Below are positions 1-13,802 of a stretch of 64,000 nucleotides of DNA, piece after piece. The notes below the pieces were generated by a model, which saw nothing but the letters and a program-made list of their open reading frames with translations, had not been told where the DNA came from and did no database searches. The stretch comes from Setaria digitata (taxonomy: Eukaryota > Nematoda > Chromadorea > Rhabditida > Setariidae). The stretch's first letter is position 1; every line of letters starts with the position of its first letter. Made by a program: the position numbers and the translations under genes. The stretch is taken from assembly GCA_003640385.1 (NCBI GenBank), contig RCAB01000251.1, positions 28,152-92,151 of the forward strand. The letters run 5' to 3'.

Positions 1-1640
1 AAACAAACCTTGATTTGTTTATGAAAATTTTAAAAAAAATGATCTCACATTTTTGAAAACCAAAAAAAAAATTTATTGTTCTCATTTTTTTTTTTCGCCT
101 AATTTTCAAACTTTTACTCGCTATGTAAAGATTATTCCATAAAATTTTTTACTAAAAGTCATGAAAAAAAGTGTTTATTTTTAACTAGAAACAGTTTGGT
201 CGAGAAAAATTTTTAATTTTTAATTAAATTAATTTTTGATAAGAATTTTATCTTTTTATAAAAAAAATTTAAATAAGCCCTCAGTAATTTTTAAACAGAA
301 GTAAAGTAATGAAAAAACAAATAAATTGAATTAATCAAAATAGTGTAATAATTTTGATTGCGCGTACTGAAAATGTCTAAATTAGCAGAAAAAAAATTAA
401 ATTAAATTAAATTAAGCTTTATAAAATTCTCTCAGTGTATACAAGAAAAATCGGTGGTAGAAATAATTAATTTACTGATAAGCTTATCAGTGAATGGGTA
501 GATTTGCACAGAAAAGTCTATATTTTACACGTAATTAACAGCGATGAAATTGCTGTGCAAAATTTGCGAAAGATCTAATAAATCACTATTAATTACTACC
601 AATTCATTAGATATAAACAATGATTTTAATTAAATTTATTGAAAATTTTGAAAGAAATGATAATTATATTCATTCGAAAACTGAAAAAAAAAGCCACAGT
701 GATGAATGAATTTAATTATACTTACTGAAAATATAAAAGGAGTAATAACATAACTTGGAGAGAAAAAAAAAAGTAAAATATAGATGATAATTGAGAGTTA
801 TCTAAAGTTTATAACATACAAATGATGATGCTGGATGATATCACTGGTGTGATAACTATTTAAAAAAACATATCGGATGATTGCACTGATAACATAGCTG
901 ATGGAAAAATAAAAATTATTTGTTGATTACATCGACATGATAACAAGTAAATGATGAATTTTTTTCAAATATTTTTAAAAAAACAATTTTATATTTGAAA
1001 AATCATTCAAACATCATTCTTCTGAACAGTTAGTATTACTAATTTTATGCACAATTACTTGATGGTCGTACTTGGGACTTGTTACCTGACAAAATCACAA
1101 TAGCAAACTACTGTAGTACCAATCAGACTAATATTTTTTAATAGTAGAATAAATTAATTAAAAAATTACAAATGTTTAATAAATTAAAAAAAAAACACAT
1201 AAAAAAAATGAACTTAAAACTACTGATACTTCAAAAGCACGTTTGGAGCTGAAGAAATGGCGAACTCAAAGTTTGATAGGAAGTGACAAATTCGAAATGT
1301 GAAAAGCGATTGAAAACAATGAAATTTAATATGATTAAAATTGACTGATACAAAATTTGACTGAGGTTGATAAATTTTTAAAATATGGATGAAATCAATC
1401 AATTATTTGATTTATTAAAATGTTCTTAATTGCTAATTAATAAACTGATTAATCTGAAGTTAACTAGCACCCGTTAGCTCAGATCAGTAATAGCCTTAAC
1501 AGTTTATACTGACAATGCTAGTGGTGATGGTGGCGGATGCCTCAATGGTTTAGTGAAAATAATGGTAGTCTTTCGTCAATTCTCGGCTGTATCTAAGGTG
1601 TTTCATTGCTCTTCGATCTCGATCTTCAGCTATTTTGCTC

Positions 1641-1735
1641 GAGAATCTCGACAAGCCTATCATCATATCTCGAGCTTCGTCTATTTCATTCGAGAATCTC
1701 GACAAGCCTATCATCACCATTCTCGTTTTATCGAT
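1641..1735. repeat. 51-bp direct duplication
   Basis: The word GAGAATCTCGACAAGCCTAT occurs at 1641 and again at 1692, with shared flanks that include ATCATCA. The unit is GC-richer than its surroundings, is a multiple of three long, and stays open on both strands (1553-1883 plus, 1550-1750 minus). This openness follows from the repeat and is not good evidence of coding. Confidence 0.75.
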
Positions 1736-2184
1736 AGTGGCAAATAACAACTGTCCGGTTCCTCTAATCTATCAAAGAAAAGAGCTGATAAATTACTCCA
1801 TGAACAGACGCACACACAGACAAACAGACAGACACGCACAAATCCGTGAAAAAGTTAAAAATTTTTTGCAATTAATTAATTAACGATAATTTTATTAATG
1901 AATTATCAGGAGGAAAAAAGAGGAATATGTAAATACGCAATGGAAAATAATATTTAATCATTTACTGCTACATAAATTCATTTTTTTCGAATAAATCAAA
2001 TTCAAAATATTATCATAAATAATGCGCAAATAAGTTAAATCGAGCAGTTAAACTTGTTGTCAAGCAAAAACTGAAATAACGAAAAATATATTCGTAATTA
2101 AGAAGGAAAGTTTTGAGGATGAAAAAAAGGGCGAGATACGAAATTAATTATTAACATGAAATCATGAAAAAGACTAAAAAAAAA

Positions 2185-2300
2185 TGAATGGAAAAAATTA
2201 CTGTTTAATAAACTTTTATAATTGTCTTCGGCAAAAAAGAGTGAATGGAAAAAAAAAATACTGTTTAATAAAGTTTTATAATTGTCTTCGAAAAAAAAGC
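2185..2300. repeat. 57-bp tandem duplication
   Basis: Two adjacent copies begin with TGAATGGAAAAAA at 2185 and 2242, and both run through TACTGTTTAATAAA and TTTTATAATTGTCTTCG. They differ by a few substitutions and A-run lengths, so this is a recent local duplication. Confidence 0.8.
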
Positions 2301-3417
2301 AAAGGAAAAAGGAGAGGAAAGAGTTTTTTAAAAAATATTTTTCAGTTAAATAAATTTAAAAAGTTATTTGAATGAAAAGTTCGTAATTAATTTCTTCTTT
2401 TTTCTTTGAAATGTCGTATTTTTTACGGAAAGAAATAAATAATAATCGATGATATTCATGAATTTCTTCAAATAATAATTTCAACTTTAACCACACTTTA
2501 CCAATAAAATTAAGTTTAAATATTTCCTTTTTCTGCATTTTTAATGTATAAATTTTATACCAATTCAAATCTTTTTTTTTTTTTTTTTTTTTACTTTCCT
2601 CTCCAAGAAAAATATACGAATGGAGAGGAAATTTTTCTGCTGGTTATTTAAGTTTATTGCTAAATGTAGTGTAACACATTATCATTCTTTTATTGTACCG
2701 ATAAGTTCGAAATTTTTATGAACTTTCATGTCCTATTTTTATGATATCCATTTGGTTAAGTTTTCAATTTCATTTTTTCCTCCCTTTTTTCACTTCTTTT
2801 TGTCTAAGAGTTTTGTTTTTTAATTTATGTTTTTTTTTTTTTTAAGCATTACTTTTATCATTGTAATAATTAATGTTAAGCTTTTATGCAAAATATTGAG
2901 CATATATACATATATTTTCCAGTAATATTCTCACTTCTTTTTTTAGAGCAAAACTAAATTTCATTTAAACAAAAATGATTATTAGCAAGAAATTATTCAG
3001 CATAATAATGATTAATGATTTTTCTTTCCTTTTTTTTTTCTTTATTTTTCCTTTTCTTTAAAAAAAAAAAAAAAAAAAAAAGGAAAAAAAAAGATGAAAT
3101 CACGCAAATTCTACTGAAAAGGCTATAAAAAAACAATTAAGTTTAATAGAAGTAATTTCAATTCATTTTTCTTTTTCTTTCTTTAATAGATAACGATAAT
3201 TTACACTTTATGTGATACGCATTTCATGATGAAATACATTTCATCGGTTGATTAGATGATGGAAATTTCTATTTCAAGAAATTCTTGGCTCAGGTTTAAA
3301 CTTTGGCATTTTTATGCACCAGGACATGTAACTGTGTGTGTAATAAATAATTTTTGCAATATATATTGAAACGTGTAATTGCGTGAAATAAATAATGCTT
3401 AGGATTTATTGGGATTT

Positions 3418-3423
<6 letters not shown>

Positions 3424-3471
<48 letters not shown>

Positions 3472-3475
3472 NAAA
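3424..3475. repeat. Poly-A tract containing an N
   Basis: About 50 A residues with one undetermined base near the end. The N suggests the homopolymer could not be resolved, so its length is not reliable. Confidence 0.85.
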
Positions 3476-5252
3476 GTTATGTTTGTGAAAATTTTCAAAA
3501 GATCGAACATGTCAATTTGTTTTTGCTATGAATCTCAGAGTTATGAGCTGTTAATTCTCGATATTATAAGACAAGTGATCAGAATCAACTACATTTTAAC
3601 ACTTAAAGCAATTGGTGCAAACAGTCTCTAAAAATTGAAATTTTAATGATAAAAGAAAAAAAAAAAATGAATCCATTTCATTAAAATGCATTCAATGTTA
3701 CTGCGAACAAATATTTTTATAATTAACTCATTTTGAATGCAATTTTATAGAGAGGAGAAATACAGAATGGAAAAAATATTTCAAAAAATAACAGAATTAA
3801 AAATTCAATCAGGTAAAAATAAAACAAAGCAAGCTCACATTGGAAAAAAAAAAAAAAATCTGTTCGCAGTAATGGATATCACTAACTATTTAAGCTTAAT
3901 TTCTTCAAAAATTCAAGAAAATAATAAGCAGACAAGATGATGTTGTCCAGAAACTAATTTATCAAATTCCAAGAAATCGATAAATCACAATCACATCTGT
4001 GATCTTTGGATTGATAAAGTCGAATCAGTGCTTTAAACTAATACAGTGTCGATATGTTGATATGATAAAGAGCCGTATGCTCGTTTATCAGAATTTCTTC
4101 TATTTGTCAAATTTCGACTTTGAAGAAGTGCTTGGCATTTTTTTTTTCCCTCTTGGAAAAGAGAACCCTAGAAAAGGCAACAATATATTTTACATTACGA
4201 CATGCATTTGATCAAAACTGTAAATTCTTATCATTATTTTGATAAAAGAACAAAATTTACTACTGATAGCTTTATTGAATTTTTATCAAAGCTGTTTTTG
4301 AAAGAAGAAAAGAAAATTGAATTTTAATTGATATTTCGAACATAAATTGAACAATATTTCGGTTGATACCGAAATATGTCGTTTCTATTCAAGACTATAA
4401 TTATTTTCCAAAGAATTCATTAGGATATTTCGGATAAGAGACATATCAACGATTTAATCCTATTGATTTATATACTACCTACAATCACTGCTTTTAATTT
4501 ATAGCACAGAATCTAAACTAGAGTAAATTGTTATTTATATGGCTAGAAGAAAGTAAATTGAGGAGTAGGATGAATTTTCAAACTTTGAAAAAAAAAAAAA
4601 AACTTCAACTTCAGATAATTTTTCACTATTTTATCTGAAAACACGAAACAAAATCATTAAAGTTACTTCGCTGGTAAAAGATTAATTAGTTGGCCAACAG
4701 ATGAAGCGTAATAATTTAAGCCATACATAAATACAATAAGCAAGATTGTCACTTTTGCAAATTTTAATTTGAAAATAAAAATATATAACGTGGGACGATG
4801 TCATAGCACGCCTAAAATACATGGCAGCAAATATTTAGGACATGCAGAGCAATAAGTAAACTGATGAAATTGATAGTTTTTTTTACAATAATTTAAAATT
4901 TAATATCTGATTTTTTCTTTCTGACTGAACCGTATAAAGTTAAGCAGCCAAATCATACGTAGGATTTCATTCTTTTTCAATAATTATTGGAAATATTATT
5001 AGCATTTATCAAAATAAATGTGATAAGTAAGAAAGAAGTTATCAATATTGGTAGGTGGAAAAAATAAAACAAAAATTATACTATGAAAAATAGATAAATT
5101 AGATGGATCGATAGACAAATTTGTTATGCAAATGATAATCAAATTGAACTAACAGAAGGATGAATTGATGAAGTTTATACATAAATATCAAGTTATTTAG
5201 AAGTCCTATAACTGCATGCTAACATTGGCAGTAAACTAAGGCTATAATTTCT

Positions 5253-5396
5253 GACTTGTTAAGGCGGCTTTTCTAGCCAGACTCAGAAATCAACGATGAA
5301 GACTTGTTAAGGCGGCTTTCTAGCTAGACTCAAAAATCAACGATGAAGACTTGTTAAGGCGGCTTTTTCTAACTAGATTCAGAAGGCAACGACAAA
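5253..5396. repeat. Three tandem copies of a 48-49-bp unit
   Basis: Each copy starts GACTTGTTAAGGCGGCTTT, continues with a CTAG-containing stretch and ends near CAACGA(T/C)GAA. Copies 1 and 2 are close; copy 3 is more diverged. The unit is much richer in G+C than its surroundings. No open frame spans it. Confidence 0.85.
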
Positions 5397-6733
5397 GTTA
5401 GCAATGATTCGTCCTCTATTTTGGTGCCTCTTGGTAGAATGAATAAAATCGAAAATTACTGAATAATATAGTAGACCAAGTTAACATTATAAAATCATCT
5501 TGTTTTCTTTTTTCTCCCTCTTTTCATTCATTCATGCATTATCGCTACTGCAATATCAGCTTATCATTATCACCCTGATAACCATTATGCAATACAACAC
5601 ATTATCATTATCAAAATAGTTATTATTACAACATCATCCTTACTATCATTATTATGATATTTATTGTAAAACTAGTTTTGCTAATATACTATTCGTTCCT
5701 GTTATTAATGCTAATAGTAAAAGCAAATGACAACATATGATTGAGTGCTTGATAATTATCTGAATTGTTGTGAAGATTAATGATGATTAATTATTACACT
5801 ATCATCATGGCATCTGATAATTTGAAAGCCTCGAAATCTTTCCACTTTAACAAAATTTATCTTATAAAATAAATGAATGATTTAATGATTATATTAATGT
5901 AAAATTTTCTTACAACTATAATACTCTTTTCTAATTTAATATATTGCTTTGCTTTGTTTTGTCTTGCTTTTTTTTTCTTTTTTTAGAAATTTTAATTAGT
6001 TTAGCCATTTTGCTATTTCCATCTCCTGAAATGATGCATAACAAAGTGTTTGATTTCATCTTTCCGGTTCTTCACTCAGTTTCTCTCAATGTTACTACTG
6101 CCAAATGAGAACTAATTCTTTCATAATAGTATGGTTTTGCTTTTAGAATTACCAATCACAACAGATATACATATGTATGCGTATAATTAAGGCTAGGCAA
6201 TTAATAAATTATGTATTTTGCACGAAATAATTATCAGCACCTCTTTTGTTTTGTTCTATGAAATTTTTAAAATTAACACAAGCAGTGATAAATTGAAAAA
6301 AATAGCACAAAATTTATGCTAAAAATATCATCAGCAGAAGTGCTAATAAGCTTTCTAAGTGAAGGATTGTTTTTGCAGCAAAATTGAAATAATAAATTAA
6401 CAAAAAAATAGTAATAAAAAATTAAATAATTTTAATTCCTGTCAAAAATTCATACGTTCTGTCATTTTACAGTGCTTTGAAAATTGAAAATTTATAATTA
6501 TTAGTAAGAAAAAGATAATTATGAATAAGAGAAAGTCTTTTATATGTTTTGCTACATATATGGCAAAACCATATAAGTATCATTCGATATCGAATAATTT
6601 GAATTCGTTAAGGCTTATTAGCCAAACATACACAAATTTGACCTATTCAAGCTGACATAAATTGAAATTTTAAATTTGTCTTTTATTATTTGTAAATTTC
6701 AGGAATTTTGCCACAAACTTGCCATGCTGCTTC

Positions 6734-6781
6734 CTTCTCTCTCCCTCTCCCTCTCTCTCTCTCTCCCTCTCTCTCTCTCTT
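6734..6781. repeat. CT-dinucleotide microsatellite
   Basis: An almost uninterrupted run of CT with occasional CCCT units: a simple-sequence pyrimidine tract on the plus strand. Confidence 0.9.
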
Positions 6782-9700
6782 GTCCACTTTCTTTCCTTCT
6801 TCCTGGCATAGGTACTCATTGTGAAAGAATAATGCTAATTAGCAATTTTAACTAACAAAGAATGGATTTAAACAAAGAGAAGTGTCTTTTTTTTGTTTTA
6901 AATAATCGAAAATAGAAAGGAAATTGTTCATTACAAAAATATCTTTGATAAAAAGAAATGTTTTTTTTTTTTAGTGAAAATTTAAAAAATAAAAAGGTAA
7001 AGAAGATGAAAGAGTTGTTTAAAGTATCTGTGTAAATTTTTCAGCAAATTAGCCAAACTTTTGCATACTTACAACATTTAGCAATTCATTTTTCGTTTAG
7101 CATCGAATTTTGTTTAATGAGAAAAATTTGAATTTTAAATTAAAAGAAAAGAATGACCGAAAATTTAACAATTCATGATGTAACTGATAATTAATCATGC
7201 AGTAATTTGAGATATGAAGCAAAATTTGACAAATATCCCATTCTTCCTAAATGGACAAAATTACCAATTAAATTAAGATTCAATAGAGTTAATTTCGAAC
7301 TTGTTAACAATCATGATGAAAAGCTTTTAATATATCAAACAAATAGTAACAAAAAAAAAAAAAAAACAAACAAACGAATTGATAAAATTAAACAAATTCT
7401 AGAAAATTAAGCAAAACATAATTAATAATAGTGAATGAAACATAAATTTAACCTACATATTTTTCCATTCTACTTTTTTTTTTTCTTTTTTAATATAAAT
7501 AAATTCTTGATATAAATATATTGGATAAAACGAGTAAGTATTGCAAATAGAAAAGTGTTAGATGGCTATAATGGTGGCCTTGGCCTTAAGCTATTCTAAA
7601 AAAAAAAAAAAAAAAAAAAAAAGTAAAAAAAAAAGGGAGAGAAATTTGGTTAAAATTATTGAAGCATAGGACAATAAGGTATGCTGTGCTTACATTTCTT
7701 TTTACGTCCCTTTCTCAGTGCTAAACTATTTTAATATTTGAGTAAAAATAATTTTACATAACACTATTTTTTTTCTTTTTATTTTAAATGATTTTTACTC
7801 AACACAAAGCATAGGTTGGTTAATAATTGTGCAAAATTTGTGGAAAATTAATGAAACTAAGAGAAAGTGGAAATTGTTTAAAGTTTATTAATTACAAGAT
7901 TACTCAATCAAATGCAAGCATATTAATTAGTAAGCAAAATTTGTTTAAAAAAAAAAAGAATGAAATTTAAGAAAAATTAAATAATGAAGTGGGCAAATTA
8001 GATAATTGCATATAAATTCCAAATGGTATGAAAGAAATGCAAGAATGAAATGAAACTAAAAACAAATAATTAAATAGACAGCAAGATGAAATAAGCCTGA
8101 AAAGAATTAATATTAATTTAGAATGAAACATGGAAGCATAATTAAAAGTTCTCCGTGAAATTTTTAATAAAAAAAATAAATTGGTAAAACGAAAAAAGTG
8201 ATTGAAAAGAAATAAATTTTAAAATGTAGAGAATCATTTAGCACAAAATGGATGAAATGAGAAGTCATTAATTAATGGAACGTGAAAATTATTCTCAATT
8301 CTAAAACTTACAAATTTGAATGAATAAAATTCATTATACAACTGGCATTGATTACACTGAACTTATTTCATTCTATCTTTTAAATTCTTTTTTATTTTCT
8401 CTAATGAAATCTGACTGACTACAGCAGAAAAAAAAAAGTCTTATGCAATTTAACATTTTGAAATTGGTTTATTAAGTTTCTGACTGCATCATATTTCTGG
8501 AAGTTTTAATTTAAAACAAAAAAAAAATCATAAATATTTTGAATTAAATGCATCACATTGTACCTTTATTCGCAATTCCTGTTTTCTAGTACAAAAAAAA
8601 AACGGTTTAGGAATTTAAAATATTTTGGGAACTTATTTAAAAGTTATTTTATCATTTATTTGCCGGATGGAATGAGCTTGATCGATGAAATTTTTCAACA
8701 ACACTTCTCATTGGTTAATTTGCAAAGTGGAAGAAATATTTTTACACACTTCACCTAAAATCACTTCAAATTATCTCTTTTACCTGATATGGCTGTAATA
8801 AAAGTATTTCATTAAGATTACAAGTTCAAATTCCTAACAAGATAATTTTGCACTTTATCATGTCAAACTGTGCGCATCATGGATAAAATGATAATACAGA
8901 TAAATGCAGTGCTGCTGACATGATATCGAAATTAAAATTTAACAACAGTTAAATAAAATAGTGATAATCAGTGATGATTTGTGTGATAATGATTTTATTA
9001 TAAAGAATACAGTGAATTACAATGTTACCTTCACATATGGTACAGAATTTCTTTTTTCGCATCTTTTTCAAATTAAATTTTTTAAATTTCCAACTTTTTA
9101 TCATTGCTTCTGTTATTTTAATCATTTTATTATCTATTTCTTTCCATAAGATCCAGAAATTTCTTCCTTCAAAATTTTCATCCGACGTAAATTTTTCGTC
9201 AATCCAAAAATAACTGACACAAATTCGGCTTCGAAGAATGCGTTCGATAGTGGAATTAAAAAAAGAAAGAGAGCATTTCAAAAATGATTTCTAACTAGAA
9301 AATTTAGGGGGCAACAAAATAATAGCTAGAAAAAAATCCTGTTTCGGAAAAAAATATTTTTAATTAGTGAAAATTTTTTTTTTTTGTGATTTAGGTAGTT
9401 AGCATTTACAGTAATCAAATTTACTTAATAAAATATGTAAATTTCTTGAGGGAAACAACCTTTTCAATACTTTATTAAAATAAAGTTAGGAGGAGAATGA
9501 TAGAGAGCAAAAAAATAATAATTTTATTTTTGTAAAGCATGTGAATTGCAAAGTACCCAGCTTCATAATCAGTAAATCTCAGAAAGAAGAAAACATTGTT
9601 TTAAAATTTAAGAATAATTTTCATTTCTTTTCTTAATTTTAATTTGGATAAACAGGCAAACTTCGGAAAGAAGATCAAAGGGAAATTATAAATATTCTGT

Positions 9701-10238
9701 AAAATCAAGAAATTGCAAAGGCAGTCAATTCACAAACTCATCCAGGAATTTCAAATTTGCATCAAAATTGAAATTTTTCGTAAAGAATGCTACATCGTTT
9801 TTGATTGAATTTGTGAAAATTCAACAGTAAATACTGAAATTCAGCAAAATTCAATGAATTATATACACTATGCTTTATAATTGGTAATTCGTTTGTTTTA
9901 TATTATTAGTTTTTAGCGAATTTTGATTACTTTTATTTTGCTTTTTCAAAATTTTCTTAAAATTACAAAAAATTCTTAGTCAGTTACATTTGCACGAATA
10001 TAATAATTTGGTGGAATTTTTTGCATGTACAAAGCATGTTTGATTTCTTCTTTCATTTTTAAAAAAGAAAAAGATATTGTATATAAATGATAAAATGATT
10101 TTATGTAATGATAATATTATTATAAAATAAGAAGAATAATAATTTACTTCGAAATCGGTTAGAAAGGAACAAATAGTCTGATAAGGAAAGTAATTAAATT
10201 AGTATATGAATATAAAATTTGATTAAAAACATATATAT

Positions 10239-10320
10239 ATTCTATACTAAGAACTCTCGGCTCAAAATATTCTATACTAAGAACTCTCGGCTCAAAATAT
10301 TCTATACTAAGAACTCTCGG
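10239..10320. repeat. 30-bp tandem repeat, nearly three copies
   Basis: The block ATTCTATACTAAGAACTCTC recurs three times at a 30-nt period, with GGCTCAAAAT joining the copies. The period is divisible by three, so an open frame (FYTKNSRLKI repeated) crosses it. With no start context, splice sites or similarity it is treated as non-coding. Confidence 0.85.
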
Positions 10321-10575
10321 GAAGGTCCAATAATGGTTTTGATTGATTGTTTAAAGGATTGTTTTTTGATTGTTTTAACATTATCAGATCGAAAGTTTTG
10401 CTGAAATGTTTGAAAGTTTCATGCAAGGGTCAAATTTTAATCCTTCTAAAACATTTTGTCCAATTTAGTTTTCTGCAAAATTATCATTCATGAATGAATA
10501 AATAAATTCACATTTCCATTCCTCAGTTTCAACTTCCACCTTTTAATTTCGATTAATCCAATTTTGATTTTATGA

Positions 10576-10857
<282 letters not shown>

Positions 10858-11251
10858 GCACAAACGACTGCATTTCCGCTTTGCTTCTTCAATTTAAATT
10901 TCGAATTTAATTCTCTTTTTATTCATTACTCAGTTAGCTAAAATTCTTACCCCCATCTTTTCAATTTAATATTAGCGATTGGTTTACTTTTGGTTTTTTA
11001 AATTCAACTCAAAGTTCATTATCAAACAATGATTATCTTTTGCAGTATAACATAAAAGAAAATGTTTTATAGTAATATCTGATGAAAGATTTTCAGAAGC
11101 AATAGTATTAACTGCATAAATGATCTCCTCTAGAATTATTTACTTGAAATATTTTTTTACGCAATTGACATGACAATAGGATGATAATTTGCCAGATAAT
11201 TAGCATTTTATTCAAATTACTAAATTACCTGATTTTTGATTAGTTCTTGCA

Positions 11252-11803
11252 ATGTTATTCACAACGTCAAATTGCCTTATTCCAGGTGCAAATTATAAAA
11301 AATTTTTTAAAATCTTCAGAAACTGCATATTTCGCAATTGTTTCTCGTTCTTATTTTTGAAATTATTAGTTTTTCAGGATTTTTTAAAAGGATATTTTTC
11401 AAACCGAGAACTGATATCTCATCTTCTGTTAGAAAGAGAATCTATTGTAAAATTTGAATTTAGTCGAGTAAATGATTTAGAAGTATAGAGCAGAATCGAT
11501 TGATCAAATGGAATATATCATTACGAAATGTTCGAAATCGTATGATGCAGCATTCATTTCGTGCTTCAAAATACAAGAAAAAAGACAAGTCGGAAATTGC
11601 CATTCCGGTGCTTTTACATTGGGATACCGGAACAATTCCTAGTTGAATCCAATGATTGGTCAAAAAATTTAATTAATGCAAAGTTTTCAGATTTCATTAA
11701 CATCGATTTAATTACGCTTAAATCAGAAATTGGAATAAAACACTTGGAGATGATGAAGCACTTGTTTTATTCGGCAAGATTATATGCTACTTATGCTAAT
11801 TAG
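11252..11803 (+). CDS. Possible small five-exon gene with very short introns
   Basis: Function not recognised. Protein-like islands in three frames join in phase if four introns are removed: exons 11252-11285, 11320-11339, 11378-11446, 11494-11641 and 11691-11803, giving 127 aa. The introns would be 34, 38, 47 and 49 nt, all GT...AG, the last ending TTTTCAG. The HMG-CoA synthase gene nearby has a 44-nt intron, so this size is not excluded. The predicted protein has a basic stretch (SFRASKYKKKDK), then VLLHWDTGTIP, then a hydrophobic-rich C terminus. The DTG triplet recalls aspartic proteases such as those of Pao/BEL retroelements, but the surrounding residues are a weak match. Alternatives are a frameshifted pseudogene or chance open frames. 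The start ATG is arbitrary. It converges on the minus-strand gene ending at 12015. Confidence 0.35.
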
Positions 11804-12014
11804 AATTACAGAATTAAAATCTGAATCGCTAATGATGATTCATTAAATGATGAATTTTATCAGATATCAAGGTAATGAAATGTGTCTGGATATCAAAAGT
11901 ACTTAATATCATTGCTGATAAAGTAAGATCAGATGATATATGTGATTAAAGTGGAAAATCTCCAAGATAACTGCAAAGATCACTTTCAACTGTATCATAA
12001 TGATAAGAATAATA

Positions 12015-13723
12015 TCACTCGGCATTACTAGTTGTTTGATTTCCAACTGTTGTAACATCTTTATCCATTTCCTCCGCTTTTTTGGTTAATTTTTTAATAA
12101 GTTCTTTATCCATTCGTGCAAGATATTCATCACATGCTTTTTTTGCAATTGGAAACTGAAATATTTTCCCTTAATTTAAATTAAATCCAGTTTTTCTATT
12201 CTGAAAAAAAAAAATACACGATAAGTAGAAAAGCATATATTCTACATAACAAATTTTGCTTCTTTAAAATAATTAGGTATCACTTCTATTTACACAAATT
12301 TCTCCTTTTTTTTTTTCTATTTATTGAAAATTTATAAATCTACCAAATAATTACATGTGTCATTAATTTCATTGAAATAATAAATAATTTTTCAATTTTT
12401 TTTTTTTTTTCATTTTACTCTATAAAAATTTATTAACAAACCGGTACAAGCATTGGATAAAGATTACGAATTTCATCACGAATATACCAACATGTAATAA
12501 TTGTTACCAGAATGATTACTACTAATGGAATGAGATAACCGAATATGATAAGTTCAAATGCCATCTTTCTGAAATCAAATTGCAAAAAGAAATGCTAGCT
12601 AAAATTCATTTTCAAACTTTTATTAATAAAAAATTTGGCATTTTAGATCGTTATATTTTAAAAAAAAAAAGAGGAAAAAGAAAAGAATTCCATTTTACAA
12701 ATTTCAAATATGAAAATTAAAATATCAAATTTTAAACGTGAAACTGAATTTTCAACAACTAAAATACGTACAAATTTCACGATGAAACAATTATACATGA
12801 AATTAAAAAAAGAAAAAAAATGAAACCTTTTCTTTTCTCTAATCAAAAAAAAAAGCAAATAAAAAATAGAAAATTACAATCACCTAGGTAGTTTTTGTTT
12901 TATCATTAATCTAATATCACCATAATTATCACATACTTTACTTAGCAGCAGTTCTTGATCAAAATGCCTTCAAATTACCGATTGAAATTAATGAAATTAA
13001 TGAATTAAAAATTGAAACAAAAAAAAAAAAAAAGGAATACATTAATGTTTTGGAAAATTTTTGCGTAAATTTGTGCGCTACAGACATTACAAGCGGTGAA
13101 AGTCGTAATGCATTAGCAATATTATCCAATGGTTTATTAATAATAACCAACACTTCGGCAATCTAAATTTTACCAAAAAAGAAGCTAAAAGAAAAAATTC
13201 CTATAATTAGATTTTCTTTTATTTTATTTTATAGTGCAAATTTAAGAAACTATGCAACTTTTGCTTAATAATTTTTCATTTTCCAACTATTATTACATAT
13301 TGTTCTTGCAATTTACTTGGTATTAAAAAATAAATTTCATTGGTAATTACTTGATTTAATAGCAAAAAAAAAAAAAAAATTCCAGAATTATTTTTTTAAA
13401 AAAAAAAAAGAAAGAAATGAAGAGAAAGCTAACCTCCTCAAATGTAAATACTGCTCTTGCATATCGTGCAAATGCAAGTGCGATATCCAAACTAGTACTA
13501 TCAATTTTAGTAGTACTAAAAGCTAGGATAAGGAATACCACAATAGCTTAATTAAAATAATTAGTGCAAGTTTTAGGCATTAATTAATTAAAGCAATTAA
13601 ATGATAGAAAGGAGGAGATGGGAGGAAAAAAAGCGCTAAAATGCGGGAGCTTTGCAATTTCTATAATTAAATTTTATTAATTCGTTAATTTAAAATAATA
13701 CCATGTCGATATATTGAAGTCAT
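12015..13723 (-). CDS. Single-pass membrane protein of unknown function, 194 aa
   Basis: Not recognised as a known family. Six exons (13702-13723, 13434-13522, 13041-13162, 12884-12967, 12442-12568, 12015-12155) with GT...AG introns join in phase to 194 codons plus stop. It begins MTSIYRH and has an amphipathic helical N-terminal two thirds. One strongly hydrophobic segment lies at about residues 110-132 (begins ELIIFGYLIPLVVII), followed by CWYIRDEIRNLYP and a charged, Lys/Glu-rich C-terminal tail ending TSNAE. There is no obvious cleavable signal peptide, so a tail-side anchored membrane protein with a 60-residue tail is likely. The AG at the start of exon 4 (GAAG) is a poor acceptor and is the weakest junction. 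A TTTATTTCAG acceptor about 70 nt upstream of the ATG could receive a spliced leader. Confidence 0.65.
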
Positions 13724-13791
13724 TTTGTTCCTTCTTTTTTCCTCTTCCTTTTTACGCTAAGTTAAAATCAGTGCAACCGTACAAAAACTAA

Positions 13792-13802
13792 ACCTGAAAT
13801 AA
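13792..13802 (-). promoter_or_regulatory. Possible trans-splice acceptor of the 12.0-13.7 kb gene
   Basis: On the minus strand the sequence reads TTTATTTCAG followed by GTTTAG, about 70 nt before the ATG at 13723. It fits the nematode acceptor consensus and no upstream coding exon was found, so spliced-leader addition is the simplest reading. It could instead be an ordinary 5'-UTR intron end. Confidence 0.35.

Noticed and set aside
8949..9281. 110-codon minus-strand frame
   Set aside because: No motif, no splice context, and overlapping open frames on the other strand; length is within chance for this composition.
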